Notes: generated by a model from the sequence alone, not told the origin. Positions 43,265-52,939 are shown, counted from the stretch's first letter. The stretch is 64,000 nt of DNA from Sphingomonas sp. BK580 (GCF_014194975.1 NZ_JACIAY010000012.1:93699-157698); one strand, 5' to 3'. Made by a program: numbers and translations.

Positions 43265-46204
43265 TCAGAACTCCGCCGACAGCCCCGCGAAGAAGCTTCG
43301 TCCCGCGACGTCGTACACGCCGGGATAGGTGTTGCCGTTGCCGAACGCCGACAGCAGCCCCTGGACGATCGCGGGCGGGTCGCGGTCGAGCAGGTTGTTC
43401 ACTCCCAGGCGCAAGCTCACGCCCTGCCGCACGTTGGCGGTGAAGGCGAGATCGAAGTAGTGGTACGTGCCGATGCGCGAGTTGAGCGTGTAGGCGTCGC
43501 CCGCCAGGAACGGGTCGGCGGTGTTGCTGCTCAGCCGGGTGGCGCCGATGTAGCGCCAGTTGAGGGACACCGCGCCCTTGTCGTCGGGGGTGGTCCAGGT
43601 CAGCCGCGCCTGGTGGCGCCACTCGGGGCTGGGCTGGCCGCACGTCGGGCCGAACAGCCCCTTGCAGTCGTAGGAGCCGAGGCCCGGCAGCGGCTCGGTG
43701 ACCAGCTCGTTGAGCCAGGTGCCGACGAGCGACAGGTCGAGGCGACCCAGCCCGCCCACCGGCACGGCGGCGTTGAGCCCCAGGTCGATGCCCGAGGTCT
43801 GGAGCGAGCCGGTATTCTGCGTGGTGGAGACGACATAGCCGTTCTCGCCGAACAGCGCGCCGTTGCGCGGGTCGCGCTTGAACAGCGAGCAGAAGAACGG
43901 ATCGCCGGTGGCGACGCACTGGCTGATCGTCAGCGAGGTCGGGATCGAGGCGATGTAATCGCGCACCTTGATGTGGAAATAGTCGACCGACAGCGACACG
44001 CCGCGCAGGAACGAGGGCGAGAGCACGACGCCCGCGGTATAGGTGTCCGCTTCCTCGGGGCGCAGCGCTGGGTTGCCGCCGCCCAGCGCCGAGCAGACGT
44101 CGGTGGGGCAGGCGATGATGCGGCCATATTGCGCGGCGGTGACGCCGGTGAGCGCGCAGCGCTCGGCGCTGGCGAGCGGGGTCGCGCCCGAGCACGGGTC
44201 CTGCGCCGAGACGTTGCCGATCTGCTGGCCCGCGAACAGCTCGCTGATGTTGGGCGCGCGGATCGCACGATTGTAGCTGCCGCGCAGCCGCAGCGCGCGC
44301 ACCGGCGCCCAGGAGACCTCGCCCTTGTAGGTCGACACGCCCTTCGACAGGTTGCTGTAGTCGGAGTAGCGATAGCCGCCGGTGATCGACAGTTCCTCGG
44401 CGAAAGGGCGGTTCTCCGCGATCGGCAGCCGCACCTCGGAGAAGAACTCGGTCACGTGGAATTGCCCGAACGACTCGGTGGTGCCCTTCTGCTGCGACAA
44501 AGCGTCGGCGGTGAAGCGCAGTTTCTCGCGGCGATGCTCGACCCCGAGCACCACGCCCAGCCCCTGATCGGCCCAGGGCAGCTTGACGCCGTAGCTGGTG
44601 AGATCGGCGTTGATCGAGCCGCTGTACACCTGCTCCTCGTCGAGCCCGCGCGTCGACGAGGGCTGGTAGATGTAGCCGAAGGCGGAGTCGGCGATGCCGT
44701 TGTAGCGGAACACGTCGAGCGGCACGCAGTCCGGGTCGCTGCCGTTCACCACCGCGGTGCAGGTCGGCGTGCCGTTGACCGACACGACCTGGAGCCCGCG
44801 ATTGGCGCGCGCCGAGTCGATGTCGTTCATGTAGGTCTCGCGGAACAGCGCGCGCGAGTAGAGCCCGCTGACGTCGTAGCCGATGCCGCGCGCGATCTCG
44901 CCGCGCAGCCCCGCGGTCGCGCGATAGTCGATGCGGCGCAGGTCGTCCCGGCGCGGCCGCGCGTTGCCCGCCACCGGGCGATAGCCGATGAACAGGTCCT
45001 GCGTCGCGCCGCTGCCATAGGCGCTGCCGCACAAGAGCTGCCCCTGCTGCTGGCCGAGCAGCGGGTTGTCGCAGTTGATCGTGTAGGTCGTGCCCTGGAA
45101 CAGCGCCGACGGCGCGACCTGCGAGAAGGTGTGGTCGTCCATGAACATGACGCTGCCGTACAGCTCGGCGGCGGGGTCGAACTCATATTTGGCGAAGCCG
45201 CCCGCGGTGTAGCGCACGTCCGAGCGCTGGAAGTAGTTGAGCGGCGCGGTATTGTAGCGGTAGCTGGAATCGTACGGCACCCAGGTCTTCTGCCCGTCGC
45301 GGGTGTTGTTGTAGGCGGTGCCGGCATTTGGGCCGGTGAGCGGCTGGAACAGGCCGTACATGTTGTTGCTCGACCCTCCGCAGGTGAAGGCGCTGTTGTT
45401 GTCGGTCGGATCGAGCGCGCAGGCGGAGACGTCGCGGTTGGCCTGTATGATCGGCTTGACGTCGCGATAGCCGAAATAGGCGGTGATGTTGCCGCGGTCG
45501 CCGAGCTTCTTGCCGACCGCGAGATTAGCGTCGAGCCGCTGTCCGTCCACCGGCGAGTTGAGCGCGGTGGCATAGCCGTTGCGGCGGACGAGGTCGCGCA
45601 GCCCGCCGTTGTCGTTGTGGTGTGCGGCGAAGCCGTACTGGACGTCGCCGCGGACGCCGTCGAGGTCGTCGCGCAGGATGAAGTTGACCACGCCGGAGAT
45701 CGCGTCCGACCCGTACACCGCCGAGGCGCCACCCGTGACGACGTCGATCCGCTGCACCATGAAGCCGGGGATGAAGTTGACGTCGTTGGCCTGCACCGGC
45801 AGCAGCCGCTGGCCGTTGACCAGGATCAGGTTCCGGTTGTCGCCGAGGTTGCGCAGGTTGATCCGCGCGGTGCCGTCCGAGCCATTGGAGACATTCTCGT
45901 TCGCCGCCGCGGTGACCTGGGGCAGGCGGTTGATCACGTTCTCGATGTTGGTGGCGCCCTGGAGGCGGATCTCGGCGGCGCTGACGTCGGTGATCGGGCT
46001 GTTGCTCTGCAGGCCGGGCTGCCGCAGCCGCGTGCCGGTGACGGTGACCTCTCCGCTGCCGGGCTCCGCGTCGGCCGGGGCAGGTGCGGTGGTGATCGAG
46101 GGCTCGCCCGCGGGGGGCTGCGCCTGCGGTGGCTGGGCGTAGGCGGTGCCGGCGAGGGCGAGCGCGACCGATGCGGTGGAGCGCAGCAGACGGTGTACGA
46201 GCAT
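43265..46204 (-). CDS. TonB-dependent outer-membrane receptor
   Basis: A 979-residue TonB-dependent receptor. Signal peptide MLVHRLLRSTASVALALAGT-AYA, TonB-box-like EVTVTGTRL at about residues 52-60, plug domain (TNIENVINRLPQVTAA, NLRNLGDNRNLILVNGQRLL, QRIDVVTGGASAVYGSDAIS, GVVNFILRDDLDG) and a large barrel ending FFAGLSAEF. This CirA/OMR-type class of sphingomonads usually takes up plant or glycan-derived compounds or siderophores; the ligand is not readable. Eight or more cysteines in the extracellular loops (DVSACALDPT, NCDNPLL, CGSAYG, CVPLD, DPCSGAT, CALTG, CPTDVCSALGG) suggest surface disulfides. AAAGGGGGACCCG precedes the ATG. Confidence 0.93.
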   Translation of the reverse strand: MLVHRLLRSTASVALALAGTAYAQPPQAQPPAGEPSITTAPAPADAEPGSGEVTVTGTRLRQPGLQSNSPITDVSAAEIRLQGATNIENVINRLPQVTAAANENVSNGSDGTARINLRNLGDNRNLILVNGQRLLPVQANDVNFIPGFMVQRIDVVTGGASAVYGSDAISGVVNFILRDDLDGVRGDVQYGFAAHHNDNGGLRDLVRRNGYATALNSPVDGQRLDANLAVGKKLGDRGNITAYFGYRDVKPIIQANRDVSACALDPTDNNSAFTCGGSSNNMYGLFQPLTGPNAGTAYNNTRDGQKTWVPYDSSYRYNTAPLNYFQRSDVRYTAGGFAKYEFDPAAELYGSVMFMDDHTFSQVAPSALFQGTTYTINCDNPLLGQQQGQLLCGSAYGSGATQDLFIGYRPVAGNARPRRDDLRRIDYRATAGLRGEIARGIGYDVSGLYSRALFRETYMNDIDSARANRGLQVVSVNGTPTCTAVVNGSDPDCVPLDVFRYNGIADSAFGYIYQPSSTRGLDEEQVYSGSINADLTSYGVKLPWADQGLGVVLGVEHRREKLRFTADALSQQKGTTESFGQFHVTEFFSEVRLPIAENRPFAEELSITGGYRYSDYSNLSKGVSTYKGEVSWAPVRALRLRGSYNRAIRAPNISELFAGQQIGNVSAQDPCSGATPLASAERCALTGVTAAQYGRIIACPTDVCSALGGGNPALRPEEADTYTAGVVLSPSFLRGVSLSVDYFHIKVRDYIASIPTSLTISQCVATGDPFFCSLFKRDPRNGALFGENGYVVSTTQNTGSLQTSGIDLGLNAAVPVGGLGRLDLSLVGTWLNELVTEPLPGLGSYDCKGLFGPTCGQPSPEWRHQARLTWTTPDDKGAVSLNWRYIGATRLSSNTADPFLAGDAYTLNSRIGTYHYFDLAFTANVRQGVSLRLGVNNLLDRDPPAIVQGLLSAFGNGNTYPGVYDVAGRSFFAGLSAEF

Positions 46205-46264
46205 CGGGTCCCCCTTTTCTTTCCCGCGCTGAACTTATCGTATACCATCCATCCTTGCAAATAT

Positions 46265-46270
46265 ATTATA
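46265..46270 (-). promoter_or_regulatory. candidate -10 box for the 43265-46204 receptor gene
   Basis: On the minus strand the text reads TATAAT inside an unusually AT-rich patch (46232-46275), about 60 bases before the ATG. No good -35 hexamer stands 17 bases upstream. A CGTATA / TATACG dyad (46237-46271) spans the patch and could be an operator. Confidence 0.35.
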
Positions 46271-46383
46271 CGAACACGGTCGCGTGAGGGCGTGCACGGC
46301 GTCTGCCGCGGTCGCTCGCGCATCGTCGTTGCGTCGGTGACCGGCCCGGGTCGCGACCGAGGAACTCGGGCCGGTCGGTGCGA

Positions 46384-47220
46384 TCATCCCCGCACGAAGG
46401 CGAGCAGGTCGGCGTTGAGCACCTCGTGGTTCACGGTCAGCATGCCGTGCGAGTAGCCGGGATAGATCTTGAGCGTCGCGTCGGGCAGCAGCTCGGCCGA
46501 GAGCACGCCGGCGTTCCGGTAAGGGACGATCTGGTCGTCGTCGCCGTGCAGCACCAATGTGGGCACCGTGATCGCGCGCAGGTCGTCGGTCTGATCGGTC
46601 TCAGAGAAGGCCTTGATGCCCTCGTAGTGCGCCTGCGCGCTGCCCATCATGCCCTGGCGCCACCAATTGTCGACCACCGCCGGCTTCACCTCCGCGCCGT
46701 CGCGGTTGAAGCCGTAGAAGGGGCCGGCGGGCAGGTCGCGGTAGAAGGAGGCACGGTCGGCGGCGAGGGCGGCGCGCAACCCGTCGAAGACCTCGATCGG
46801 AAGCCCGCCGGGATAACGCTCGGTCCTCACCATGATCGGCGGCACCGCGCTGACCAGTACCGCCTTGGCGACGCGTCCCTGCGGCAACCCGTGACGCGCG
46901 ACATAGGCGGCGACCTCGCCGCCCCCGGTCGAGTGGCCGATGTGGATCGCGTCCCGCAGGTCGAGGTGCTCCGCGACCGCGGCGGCGTCGGCGGCATAGG
47001 TGGCCATGTCATGGCCGTGATCGACCTGCGCCGAGCGACCGTGGCCGCGACGGTCGTGCGCGATCACGCGATAGCCCTGCGCCAGGAAGAACAGCATCTG
47101 ATTGTCCCAGTCGTCCGACGACAGCGGCCAGCCGTGGTGGAACATGATCGGCTGCGCGTCCCTCGCGCCCCAGTCCTTGAAGAAGATCTCGGTCCCGTCC
47201 TGCGTGGTGATGGTCGGCAT
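46384..47220 (-). CDS. alpha/beta hydrolase (non-heme haloperoxidase-like)
   Basis: A 278-residue alpha/beta-hydrolase of the cofactor-free chloroperoxidase/esterase group. Nucleophile elbow GHSTGG (Ser97), oxyanion-side FHHGWPLSSDDW, acid in LVLHGDDDQIVPY and histidine in YPGYSHGMLT. Starts MPTITTQDGTEIFFKDWG, typical of this clade. Cytosolic. Such enzymes act as esterases/perhydrolases in vivo; the substrate is unknown. It follows the LysR gene on the same strand after 136 bases. Confidence 0.9.
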   Translation of the reverse strand: MPTITTQDGTEIFFKDWGARDAQPIMFHHGWPLSSDDWDNQMLFFLAQGYRVIAHDRRGHGRSAQVDHGHDMATYAADAAAVAEHLDLRDAIHIGHSTGGGEVAAYVARHGLPQGRVAKAVLVSAVPPIMVRTERYPGGLPIEVFDGLRAALAADRASFYRDLPAGPFYGFNRDGAEVKPAVVDNWWRQGMMGSAQAHYEGIKAFSETDQTDDLRAITVPTLVLHGDDDQIVPYRNAGVLSAELLPDATLKIYPGYSHGMLTVNHEVLNADLLAFVRG

Positions 47221-47356
47221 GGCTCGCTCCCTGTCTCGTGACTGCCGCCGGAAGGCGTCCGGCGATCAGAGAGTTACGCCTGCGAACCGATTCGGGGGAG
47301 CGCGATAAGATCGCGCGCTGCGTTCGAGAAAATCGAACAGGCGCGGCGCGATCGCC

Positions 47357-48259
47357 TCAGCCGAGCGCGCGGACATGGTCGACGAAGGCGCGCAGCGGCG
47401 GCGGGACGAGGCGGCGGCTGGAGTAATACAGGAAGGGGCCGGGGAAGCTGGGCCACCACTCGGCGAGCACCGGCTCGAGCAAGCCGGCGGCGAGGGCGGG
47501 GGTGAGCCACTCCTCGAAGAGATAGACGATGCCGCCGCCGCCCGTCGCGGCGTCGACCAGCAGGTCGGCGGCGCCCGCGACCCGCGCGATCAGCCGCGCG
47601 CGCGGTTCGATCCGCACCGCCTCGCCGTCGCGCTCGAACTCCCACGGGCTCGCCAGCGCGCCGCTGGAGAAGCGACCGACCAGACCGTCATGGTCGAGCA
47701 GCGCGCGCGGGTGTGCGGGGCGGCCGCGACGGTCGAGATAGGCCGGCGCGGCCGCGGCGGCGAAGCGCTGCACGCGCGGCCCGATCGGCACCGCGATCAT
47801 GTCCTGCTCGAGCCGCTCGTCGTAGCGGATCCCGGCGTCGGCGCCCGAGGCGAGGATGTCGACGAACGAGTCCTCGGCGTCGATCTCGACGCGGATGTCG
47901 GGGAAGGCGGCGAGGAAGCCGGGAAGGATCGATGGCAGCACGAGCTTGGCCGCGCTCACCGGCACGTTGAGCCGCAGCAGCCCGGTGGGTCGCTCGCGCA
48001 GCTCGTCGACCGAGCCGAGCGCCGCCGCGACCGAGTCGAGCGCGGGCGCGAGCCGCTCGAGCAGGCGCGCGCCCGCCTCGGTCGGCGCGACGCTGCGCGT
48101 GGTGCGGTGGAGCAGCCGCAGCCCGACGCGCGCCTCCAGCCGGCGCACCGCCTCGCTCAGCGTCGAGGCGCTGCGCCCGGTCACGCGGGCCGCATCGCGG
48201 AAGCCGCGCGCGCGGGCCACCGCGACGAAGGCCTCGAGGTCGGAGAGATCGGCGTTCAT
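47357..48259 (-). CDS. LysR family transcriptional regulator
   Basis: A 300-residue LysR-type regulator. Winged helix-turn-helix at residues about 1-60 (LSDLEAFVAVARARGFRDAA, GRSASTLSEAVRRLEARVG, LLHRTTRSVAPTEAG) and a periplasmic-binding-protein-like effector domain (EIDAEDSFVDILASGADAGIRYD). This pattern is the CrgA/DsdC-like group often divergent from the gene it regulates; here the divergent neighbour is an aldo/keto reductase 94 bases away. The start at 48259 fits the family; a longer frame upstream is rejected. Confidence 0.9.
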   Translation of the reverse strand: MNADLSDLEAFVAVARARGFRDAARVTGRSASTLSEAVRRLEARVGLRLLHRTTRSVAPTEAGARLLERLAPALDSVAAALGSVDELRERPTGLLRLNVPVSAAKLVLPSILPGFLAAFPDIRVEIDAEDSFVDILASGADAGIRYDERLEQDMIAVPIGPRVQRFAAAAAPAYLDRRGRPAHPRALLDHDGLVGRFSSGALASPWEFERDGEAVRIEPRARLIARVAGAADLLVDAATGGGGIVYLFEEWLTPALAAGLLEPVLAEWWPSFPGPFLYYSSRRLVPPPLRAFVDHVRALG

Positions 48260-48353
48260 CGTTCGGCTTCCCGTACGGGTCGTCCCGATCTTTCCGGCTA
48301 ATCGGCACAATCGCAAGCGCCTATCTGCGGGTCCACGAACGAGGAGACGCAGC

Positions 48354-49217
48354 ATGGACTCGACGATGACCTACAGGCTTGGCGACCGCGACGTGCGCCG
48401 GCTCGGCTACGGCGCGATGCAGCTCGCCGGCCCCGGCGTGTTCGGCCCGCCGCGCGACCGCGACGCCGCCCTGGCGGTGCTGCGCGCGGCGGTCGCGGCC
48501 GGGGTCGACCATGTCGACACCAGCGACTTCTACGGGCCGCACGTCACCAACCAGCTGATCCGCGAGGCGCTGTCGCCCTATCCCGAGGATCTCACGATCG
48601 TCACCAAGGTGGGCGCGGTGCGCGGGGCGGAGGGCTCGTGGGACCCGGCGCAGTCCCCCGCCGCGCTGCGCGCCGCGGTCCACGACAACCTGCGCAACCT
48701 CGGGCTGGAGCAGCTCGCGGTGGTCAACTTCCGCGTCCACGACGGCAGCCACGGCCGCAGCGAGGGCTCGATCGCCGAGGGCTATGGCGCGCTGGCGGCG
48801 ATGCGCGAGGAGGGGCTGATCCGCCACCTCGGGATCAGCAACGCCACCGCGGCGCAAGTGGACGAGGCGCGCGCCATCGCGCCGCCGGTGTGCGTCCAGA
48901 ACATGTACAATCTCGCCCACCGCGAGGACGACGCGCTGATCGACCGGCTCGCCGCCGACGGCATCGCCTATGTCCCCTTCTTCCCGCTCGGCGGCTTCAG
49001 CCCGCTCCAGTCGGGCGCGCTCGACGCGGTCGCGGCGCGGCTGAGCGCGACGCCGATGCAGGTGGCGCTCGCGTGGCTGCTGCACCGCTCGCCCAACATC
49101 CTGCTGATCCCGGGCACGTCGTCGGTGACGCACCTGCGCGAGAACCTGGCGGCGGCGGCGGTCGTACTCGACGCGGCGGCACTGGACGCGCTCGACACGA
49201 TCGGCGCGGCGCGGTGA
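48354..49217 (+). CDS. aldo/keto reductase family oxidoreductase
   Basis: A 287-residue NADPH-dependent aldo/keto reductase of the YdbC/Tas-like group. Catalytic tetrad candidates: Asp55 and Tyr60 in VDTSDFYGP, Lys85 in VTKVG and His129 in NFRVHDGS. Phosphate-binding end ILLIPGTSSVTHLREN is present. GAGGAGAC lies 6 bases upstream of the ATG. Divergent from the LysR gene, which probably regulates it in response to an electrophile or aldehyde substrate (inference). Confidence 0.9.
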   Translation: MDSTMTYRLGDRDVRRLGYGAMQLAGPGVFGPPRDRDAALAVLRAAVAAGVDHVDTSDFYGPHVTNQLIREALSPYPEDLTIVTKVGAVRGAEGSWDPAQSPAALRAAVHDNLRNLGLEQLAVVNFRVHDGSHGRSEGSIAEGYGALAAMREEGLIRHLGISNATAAQVDEARAIAPPVCVQNMYNLAHREDDALIDRLAADGIAYVPFFPLGGFSPLQSGALDAVAARLSATPMQVALAWLLHRSPNILLIPGTSSVTHLRENLAAAAVVLDAAALDALDTIGAAR

Positions 49218-49277
49218 GCGCCGGCCGCGCCGCGCGGCATGGCCAAGCGCGGCGCGGCAGGCCATAGCGGCGGCGCC

Positions 49278-50414
49278 ATGACCGACTCCGCGCTGGCGCT
49301 CTACGTCCACTGGCCGTTCTGCGTCTCGAAATGCCCCTATTGCGACTTCAACAGCCACGTCCGCGCCTCGGTCGACCAGGCGGCGTGGCGCGACGCGCTG
49401 CTGGCCGACCTCGCCCATGAGGCGGCGGCGCTGCCGGGGCGACGGCTCGGCTCCATCTTTTTCGGCGGCGGCACGCCCTCGCTGATGCCGCCCGCCACCG
49501 TCGCCGCGGTGATCGACGCCGCCACCGCGGCCTGGGCGCCGCTGCCCGAGCTCGAGGTGACGCTGGAGGCCAACCCCTCCTCGGTCGAGGCGGCGCGCTT
49601 CGCCGACCTCGCCGCCGCGGGGGTGAACCGGGTCTCGCTCGGGCTGCAGGCGCTCGACGACGCCGCGCTGCGCTTCCTCGGCCGCGCGCACGACGTCGCC
49701 GAGGCGCTCGGCGCGCTCGACGTCGCGCAGCGCCACTTCGCGCGGGTGAGCACCGACCTGATCTACGCGCGCCCCGACCAGTCGCTCGCCGCCTGGGAGC
49801 GCGAGCTCGGGCAGGCACTGGGCTTCGGCACCGAGCACCTGTCGCTCTACCAGCTCACGATCGAGCCGGGGACGCGCTTCCACACCGAGGCGGCGGCGGG
49901 GCGGCTGACCATCCCCGACGGCGACGCCGCCGCCGACCTGTTCGAGGCGACGCGCGCGATCACCGCCGCCGCCGGGCTGCCCGCCTACGAGGTGTCGAAC
50001 CACGCCCGGCTCGGCGCGGAGAGCCGCCACAATCTCGCTTACTGGCGCTACCGCGACTATGCCGGCGTCGGCCCCGGCGCGCACGGCCGGCGCCAGGCGA
50101 GCGCGACGCAGCGCCATCGCAAGCCCGAGAACTGGCTCGGCGCGGTCGCGCGCAACGGCCACGGCCTCATCACCGAGGAGCCGCTCGCCCCTGAGGCGCG
50201 CGCGCGCGAGGCGCTGCTGATGGGGCTGCGGCTCGCCGAGGGCGTCGACCTGGCGCGGGTGGCGCGGGTGACGGGGCTGGCGATCGAGGCGATCGTCGAC
50301 GCCGACGCGATCGGCGCGCTCCCGGGACTGATCGCGCGCGACGGCGAGCGGCTGCGCGTGACCGAGGCGGGGATCCTGCTGCTCGACTCGATCCTGCCGC
50401 GCGTGGTGCGCTGA
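49278..50414 (+). CDS. hemW: radical SAM heme chaperone HemW
   Basis: A 378-residue HemW (formerly mis-named coproporphyrinogen III oxidase HemN-like). HemW binds heme and a 4Fe-4S/SAM cluster and hands heme to respiratory enzymes. The radical SAM motif CVSKCPYC is at Cys15/19/22; SIFFGGGTPSLM, ANPSSVEAARF, GVNRVSLGLQ and GVGPGAHGR are conserved. It lacks the extra N-terminal cysteine of true HemN. Start ATG 49278; a 13-codon upstream extension in frame is unlikely. Often found beside rdgB/rph, which are not in this window. Confidence 0.93.
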   Translation: MTDSALALYVHWPFCVSKCPYCDFNSHVRASVDQAAWRDALLADLAHEAAALPGRRLGSIFFGGGTPSLMPPATVAAVIDAATAAWAPLPELEVTLEANPSSVEAARFADLAAAGVNRVSLGLQALDDAALRFLGRAHDVAEALGALDVAQRHFARVSTDLIYARPDQSLAAWERELGQALGFGTEHLSLYQLTIEPGTRFHTEAAAGRLTIPDGDAAADLFEATRAITAAAGLPAYEVSNHARLGAESRHNLAYWRYRDYAGVGPGAHGRRQASATQRHRKPENWLGAVARNGHGLITEEPLAPEARAREALLMGLRLAEGVDLARVARVTGLAIEAIVDADAIGALPGLIARDGERLRVTEAGILLLDSILPRVVR

Positions 50415-50426
50415 GGCATAACGCGC

Positions 50427-50544
50427 CCCCTCCCCTTCAGGGAAGGGCGGGGGTGGGGCGCGTCCGCGGCCAGCGCGATGAAGATCTCCAGCGCCGCGCC
50501 TGCGGTAAGGCCCCACCCCCACACCCTCGCCTGAGGGGGAGGGG
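50427..50544. repeat. palindromic repeat (CCCTCCCCTTCAGGGAAGGG type)
   Basis: Left arm 50427-50458 and right arm 50511-50544 form an imperfect inverted repeat around about 52 bases. It separates convergent hemW and the ABC transporter. The arms match the element inside the gene at 2548-4584. Confidence 0.65.
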
Positions 50545-50549
50545 ATCCG

Positions 50550-52085
50550 CTAGTTCGTCAGCCCCACTTTCGTCGCCAGCCACGCCGCCGCTTCTTCGGG
50601 CGACTCCTTGTCGGCGTCGCGGTCGACCAGGTAGTTGGCCGAGCGCATCGCCGCGACCGGGATGCGCCCGACCAGCGGCGCCAGCGCGGCGCGGAAGCGC
50701 GCGTCGCCGCGTCGCGCGGGCGCCAGCAGCAGCACCGCGTCATAGGTGGGGATCGCGCCGCGCGGATCGGTCAGCACGATGAGATGCTCCGCCGCGATCC
50801 GCCCGTCCGAGGAGAAGGCGCTGATCACGTCGGCGCGCCCGCTCGCCAGTGCGCGGTACATGAAGGTCGGGCTGTACGGCGTCGCCGCGGCGAAGCGCAG
50901 CGGGTAGGCGGCGCGGATCGCGGCCCACTCGGGCCGGTCGAGGAACTCGAGGTCGGCCCCGAGCCGCAGCCCCGGCGCGGCGGCGGCCAGGTCGTCGAGC
51001 GAGGCGATGCCGCGCGCGCGCGCGTCGGCGCCGCGCATCGCGAAGGCATAAGCGTTCTCGAAGCCGAGCGTCCCCAGCAGGGTGACGCCGCGCGACCGCT
51101 CGGTCCAGCGTGCGAGCTCGGCCACCAGCCGCGCGCGGGGCGGGGTGTCGCGCCGCGCCATCGCGCCGGTCCACAAGGTGCCGGCATAGTCGACGTAGAC
51201 GTCGACCGCCCCGCTCGCCACCGCGCCGAACGCCACCGCCGAGCCGAGCCCGTCGCGATAGGTCACGCTGTACCCCGCGCGCTCCAGCCGCGCGCCGATC
51301 AGCCGTGCCAGGATATATTGCTCGGAGAAGTTCTTGGCGCCGACCACCACGGCGCGCTCGCCGCCGCCGCCGCGCCACAGGGGCGCGCTCGCGGCCGCGC
51401 CGGCGGCGACCAGCAGCGCCAGCGCCGCCGCCATGCGCCGCCACTGCCGCCGCCCCGCGGCGCGCTCGGCGAAGCCCAGCAGCGCGTCGACCGCCAGCGC
51501 CAGCGCCGCCGCGCCGATGCAGCCCGCCACCACCAGCGTCCAGGCCTGCGTCTGCAGCCCGGCGAAGATGAGGTCGCCCAGGCTCGGCTGGCCCACCGTG
51601 GTGGAGAGCGTCGCCGCGCCGATCGTCCACACCGCGGCGGTGCGCACCCCCGCCATGGCGACCGGAAGTACCAGCGGCGCCTCGACCCAGCGCAGCTTCT
51701 GCGCCGCGGTCATGCCGATGCCGTCCGCGGCGATCAGCAGCGCGCGGCCGATCCCGGCGAGCCCGGTGACGAGGTTCCGCACGATCGGCAGCAGCGCGTA
51801 GAGCGTCAGCGCGAGCAGCGCGGGCAGGAAACCCAGCGCCGGGATGCCGCCGCCGACCAGCGCCGAGAGCCACAGCAGCGCGGGATAGAAGAGCGCGAGC
51901 AGCGCGAGGCTGGGGATGGTCTGCACCAGGCTGGCGAAGCCCAGCACCGCCGCGCCGAGGTGTTGCCGCCGTGCCGCGAGCAGCCCGAGCGGCAGCGCCA
52001 GCGCGAGCGCGAGCAGCAGCGCGGCGAGCGCGAGCAGCAGGTGCTGCGCCGCCAGCGCGGGGACGCGCGCGAGCGCCTCGCTCAT
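50550..52085 (-). CDS. osmoprotectant ABC transporter, permease fused to substrate-binding domain
   Basis: A 511-residue fusion. Residues about 1-215 are a BPD-type permease (LPLGLLAARRQHLGAAVLGF, ALTLYALLPIVRNLVTGLAG, VRTAAVWTIGAATLST), and after a membrane-exit helix (about 220-240) residues 250-511 are an OpuAC/ProX-like glycine betaine/choline-binding domain (VVVGAKNFSEQYILARLIG, SGAVDVYVDYAGTLW, AFSSDGRIAAEHLIVLTDPR). This OpuF/EgtU-like architecture places the binding domain tethered in the periplasm. The start overlaps the stop of the ATPase gene by 4 bases. Ligand (betaine, choline, carnitine or ergothioneine-like) cannot be decided. Confidence 0.9.
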   Translation of the reverse strand: MSEALARVPALAAQHLLLALAALLLALALALPLGLLAARRQHLGAAVLGFASLVQTIPSLALLALFYPALLWLSALVGGGIPALGFLPALLALTLYALLPIVRNLVTGLAGIGRALLIAADGIGMTAAQKLRWVEAPLVLPVAMAGVRTAAVWTIGAATLSTTVGQPSLGDLIFAGLQTQAWTLVVAGCIGAAALALAVDALLGFAERAAGRRQWRRMAAALALLVAAGAAASAPLWRGGGGERAVVVGAKNFSEQYILARLIGARLERAGYSVTYRDGLGSAVAFGAVASGAVDVYVDYAGTLWTGAMARRDTPPRARLVAELARWTERSRGVTLLGTLGFENAYAFAMRGADARARGIASLDDLAAAAPGLRLGADLEFLDRPEWAAIRAAYPLRFAAATPYSPTFMYRALASGRADVISAFSSDGRIAAEHLIVLTDPRGAIPTYDAVLLLAPARRGDARFRAALAPLVGRIPVAAMRSANYLVDRDADKESPEEAAAWLATKVGLTN

Positions 52086-52879
52086 GCCCCGCCTCTCCGC
52101 GCGAGGGTCGCGAGCCGTTCGGCCTGCGCGCGCGGCACCGCGACCAGCGCCGCGGCGCGCTCGCCGCCCGCGCCGGCGAGCAGCGCGGTAGGGGTCTCGT
52201 CGGCGACGACGCGGCCGCGCTCCATCACCAGCACGCGGTCGGCGGCGAGCAGCGCCTCGGTCATGTCGTGGGTCACCATCACCGTGGTCAGCGCGAGCGC
52301 GCGGTGGAGCCGCGCGACCGACTCCATCAGCGCCTCGCGCGTGACCGGATCGAGCGCGCCGAAGGGCTCGTCCATCAGCAGCAGCCGCGGCCCGGTGACG
52401 AGCGCGCGCGCGACCCCGACGCGCTGGCGCTGCCCGCCCGAGAGCTCGGCGGGCAAACGAGTCGCGAGCGCCGCGGGAAGGTCGACGAGGTCGAGCATCG
52501 CCGCGACGCGATCGTCGTCGCGCCGGCCGATGACGCGCAGCGGCAGCGCGACATTCTCCGCCACGCTGAGGTGCGGGAAGAGTCCGACCTCCTGGAAGAC
52601 ATAGCCGATGCGGCGGCGCAGCGCGTGCGGCGGCCCGTCCGCCACGTCGACGCCGTCGAGCGTGACCCGGCCCGCGCTCGGCTCCACCAGCCGGTTGATC
52701 GTCTTGAGCAGCGTCGACTTGCCCGAGCCGGACGCGCCGACCAGCGCCACCAGGCTGCCCGGCGCGAGCGTCAGCGAGATGTCGTCGACGGCGGCGGTGC
52801 CGTCGGGATAGTTTTTGGCGACGCGCTCGAACGCGATCGCGGGCCCACTCACCGGCAGGGGCAGCTTTTGTGCTGGCAT
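52082..52879 (-). CDS. osmoprotectant ABC transporter ATP-binding protein
   Basis: A 265-residue ATPase of the OpuCA/ProV type. Walker A GASGSGKST, Q-loop VFQEVGLFPH, signature LSGGQRQRVGVARAL, Walker B LLLMDEPFGALDP and H-loop MVTHDMTEAL all intact. No CBS domains follow, unlike many OpuCA proteins; the extra C-terminal residues form an Ala-rich helix. It is the first gene of the two-gene operon. Confidence 0.93.
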   Translation of the reverse strand: MPAQKLPLPVSGPAIAFERVAKNYPDGTAAVDDISLTLAPGSLVALVGASGSGKSTLLKTINRLVEPSAGRVTLDGVDVADGPPHALRRRIGYVFQEVGLFPHLSVAENVALPLRVIGRRDDDRVAAMLDLVDLPAALATRLPAELSGGQRQRVGVARALVTGPRLLLMDEPFGALDPVTREALMESVARLHRALALTTVMVTHDMTEALLAADRVLVMERGRVVADETPTALLAGAGGERAAALVAVPRAQAERLATLARRGGA

Positions 52880-52939
52880 CGCGCGCGACGATGCGGGAAG
52901 CCTGCGCGACTAACAAGCGTCAAGACGCGGGAGAGCAGG

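Noticed and set aside
43460..46456. A reading frame of almost 1000 codons on the plus strand opposite the second receptor
   Set aside because: Same codon-bias artefact; the minus-strand protein has all TonB-receptor landmarks.
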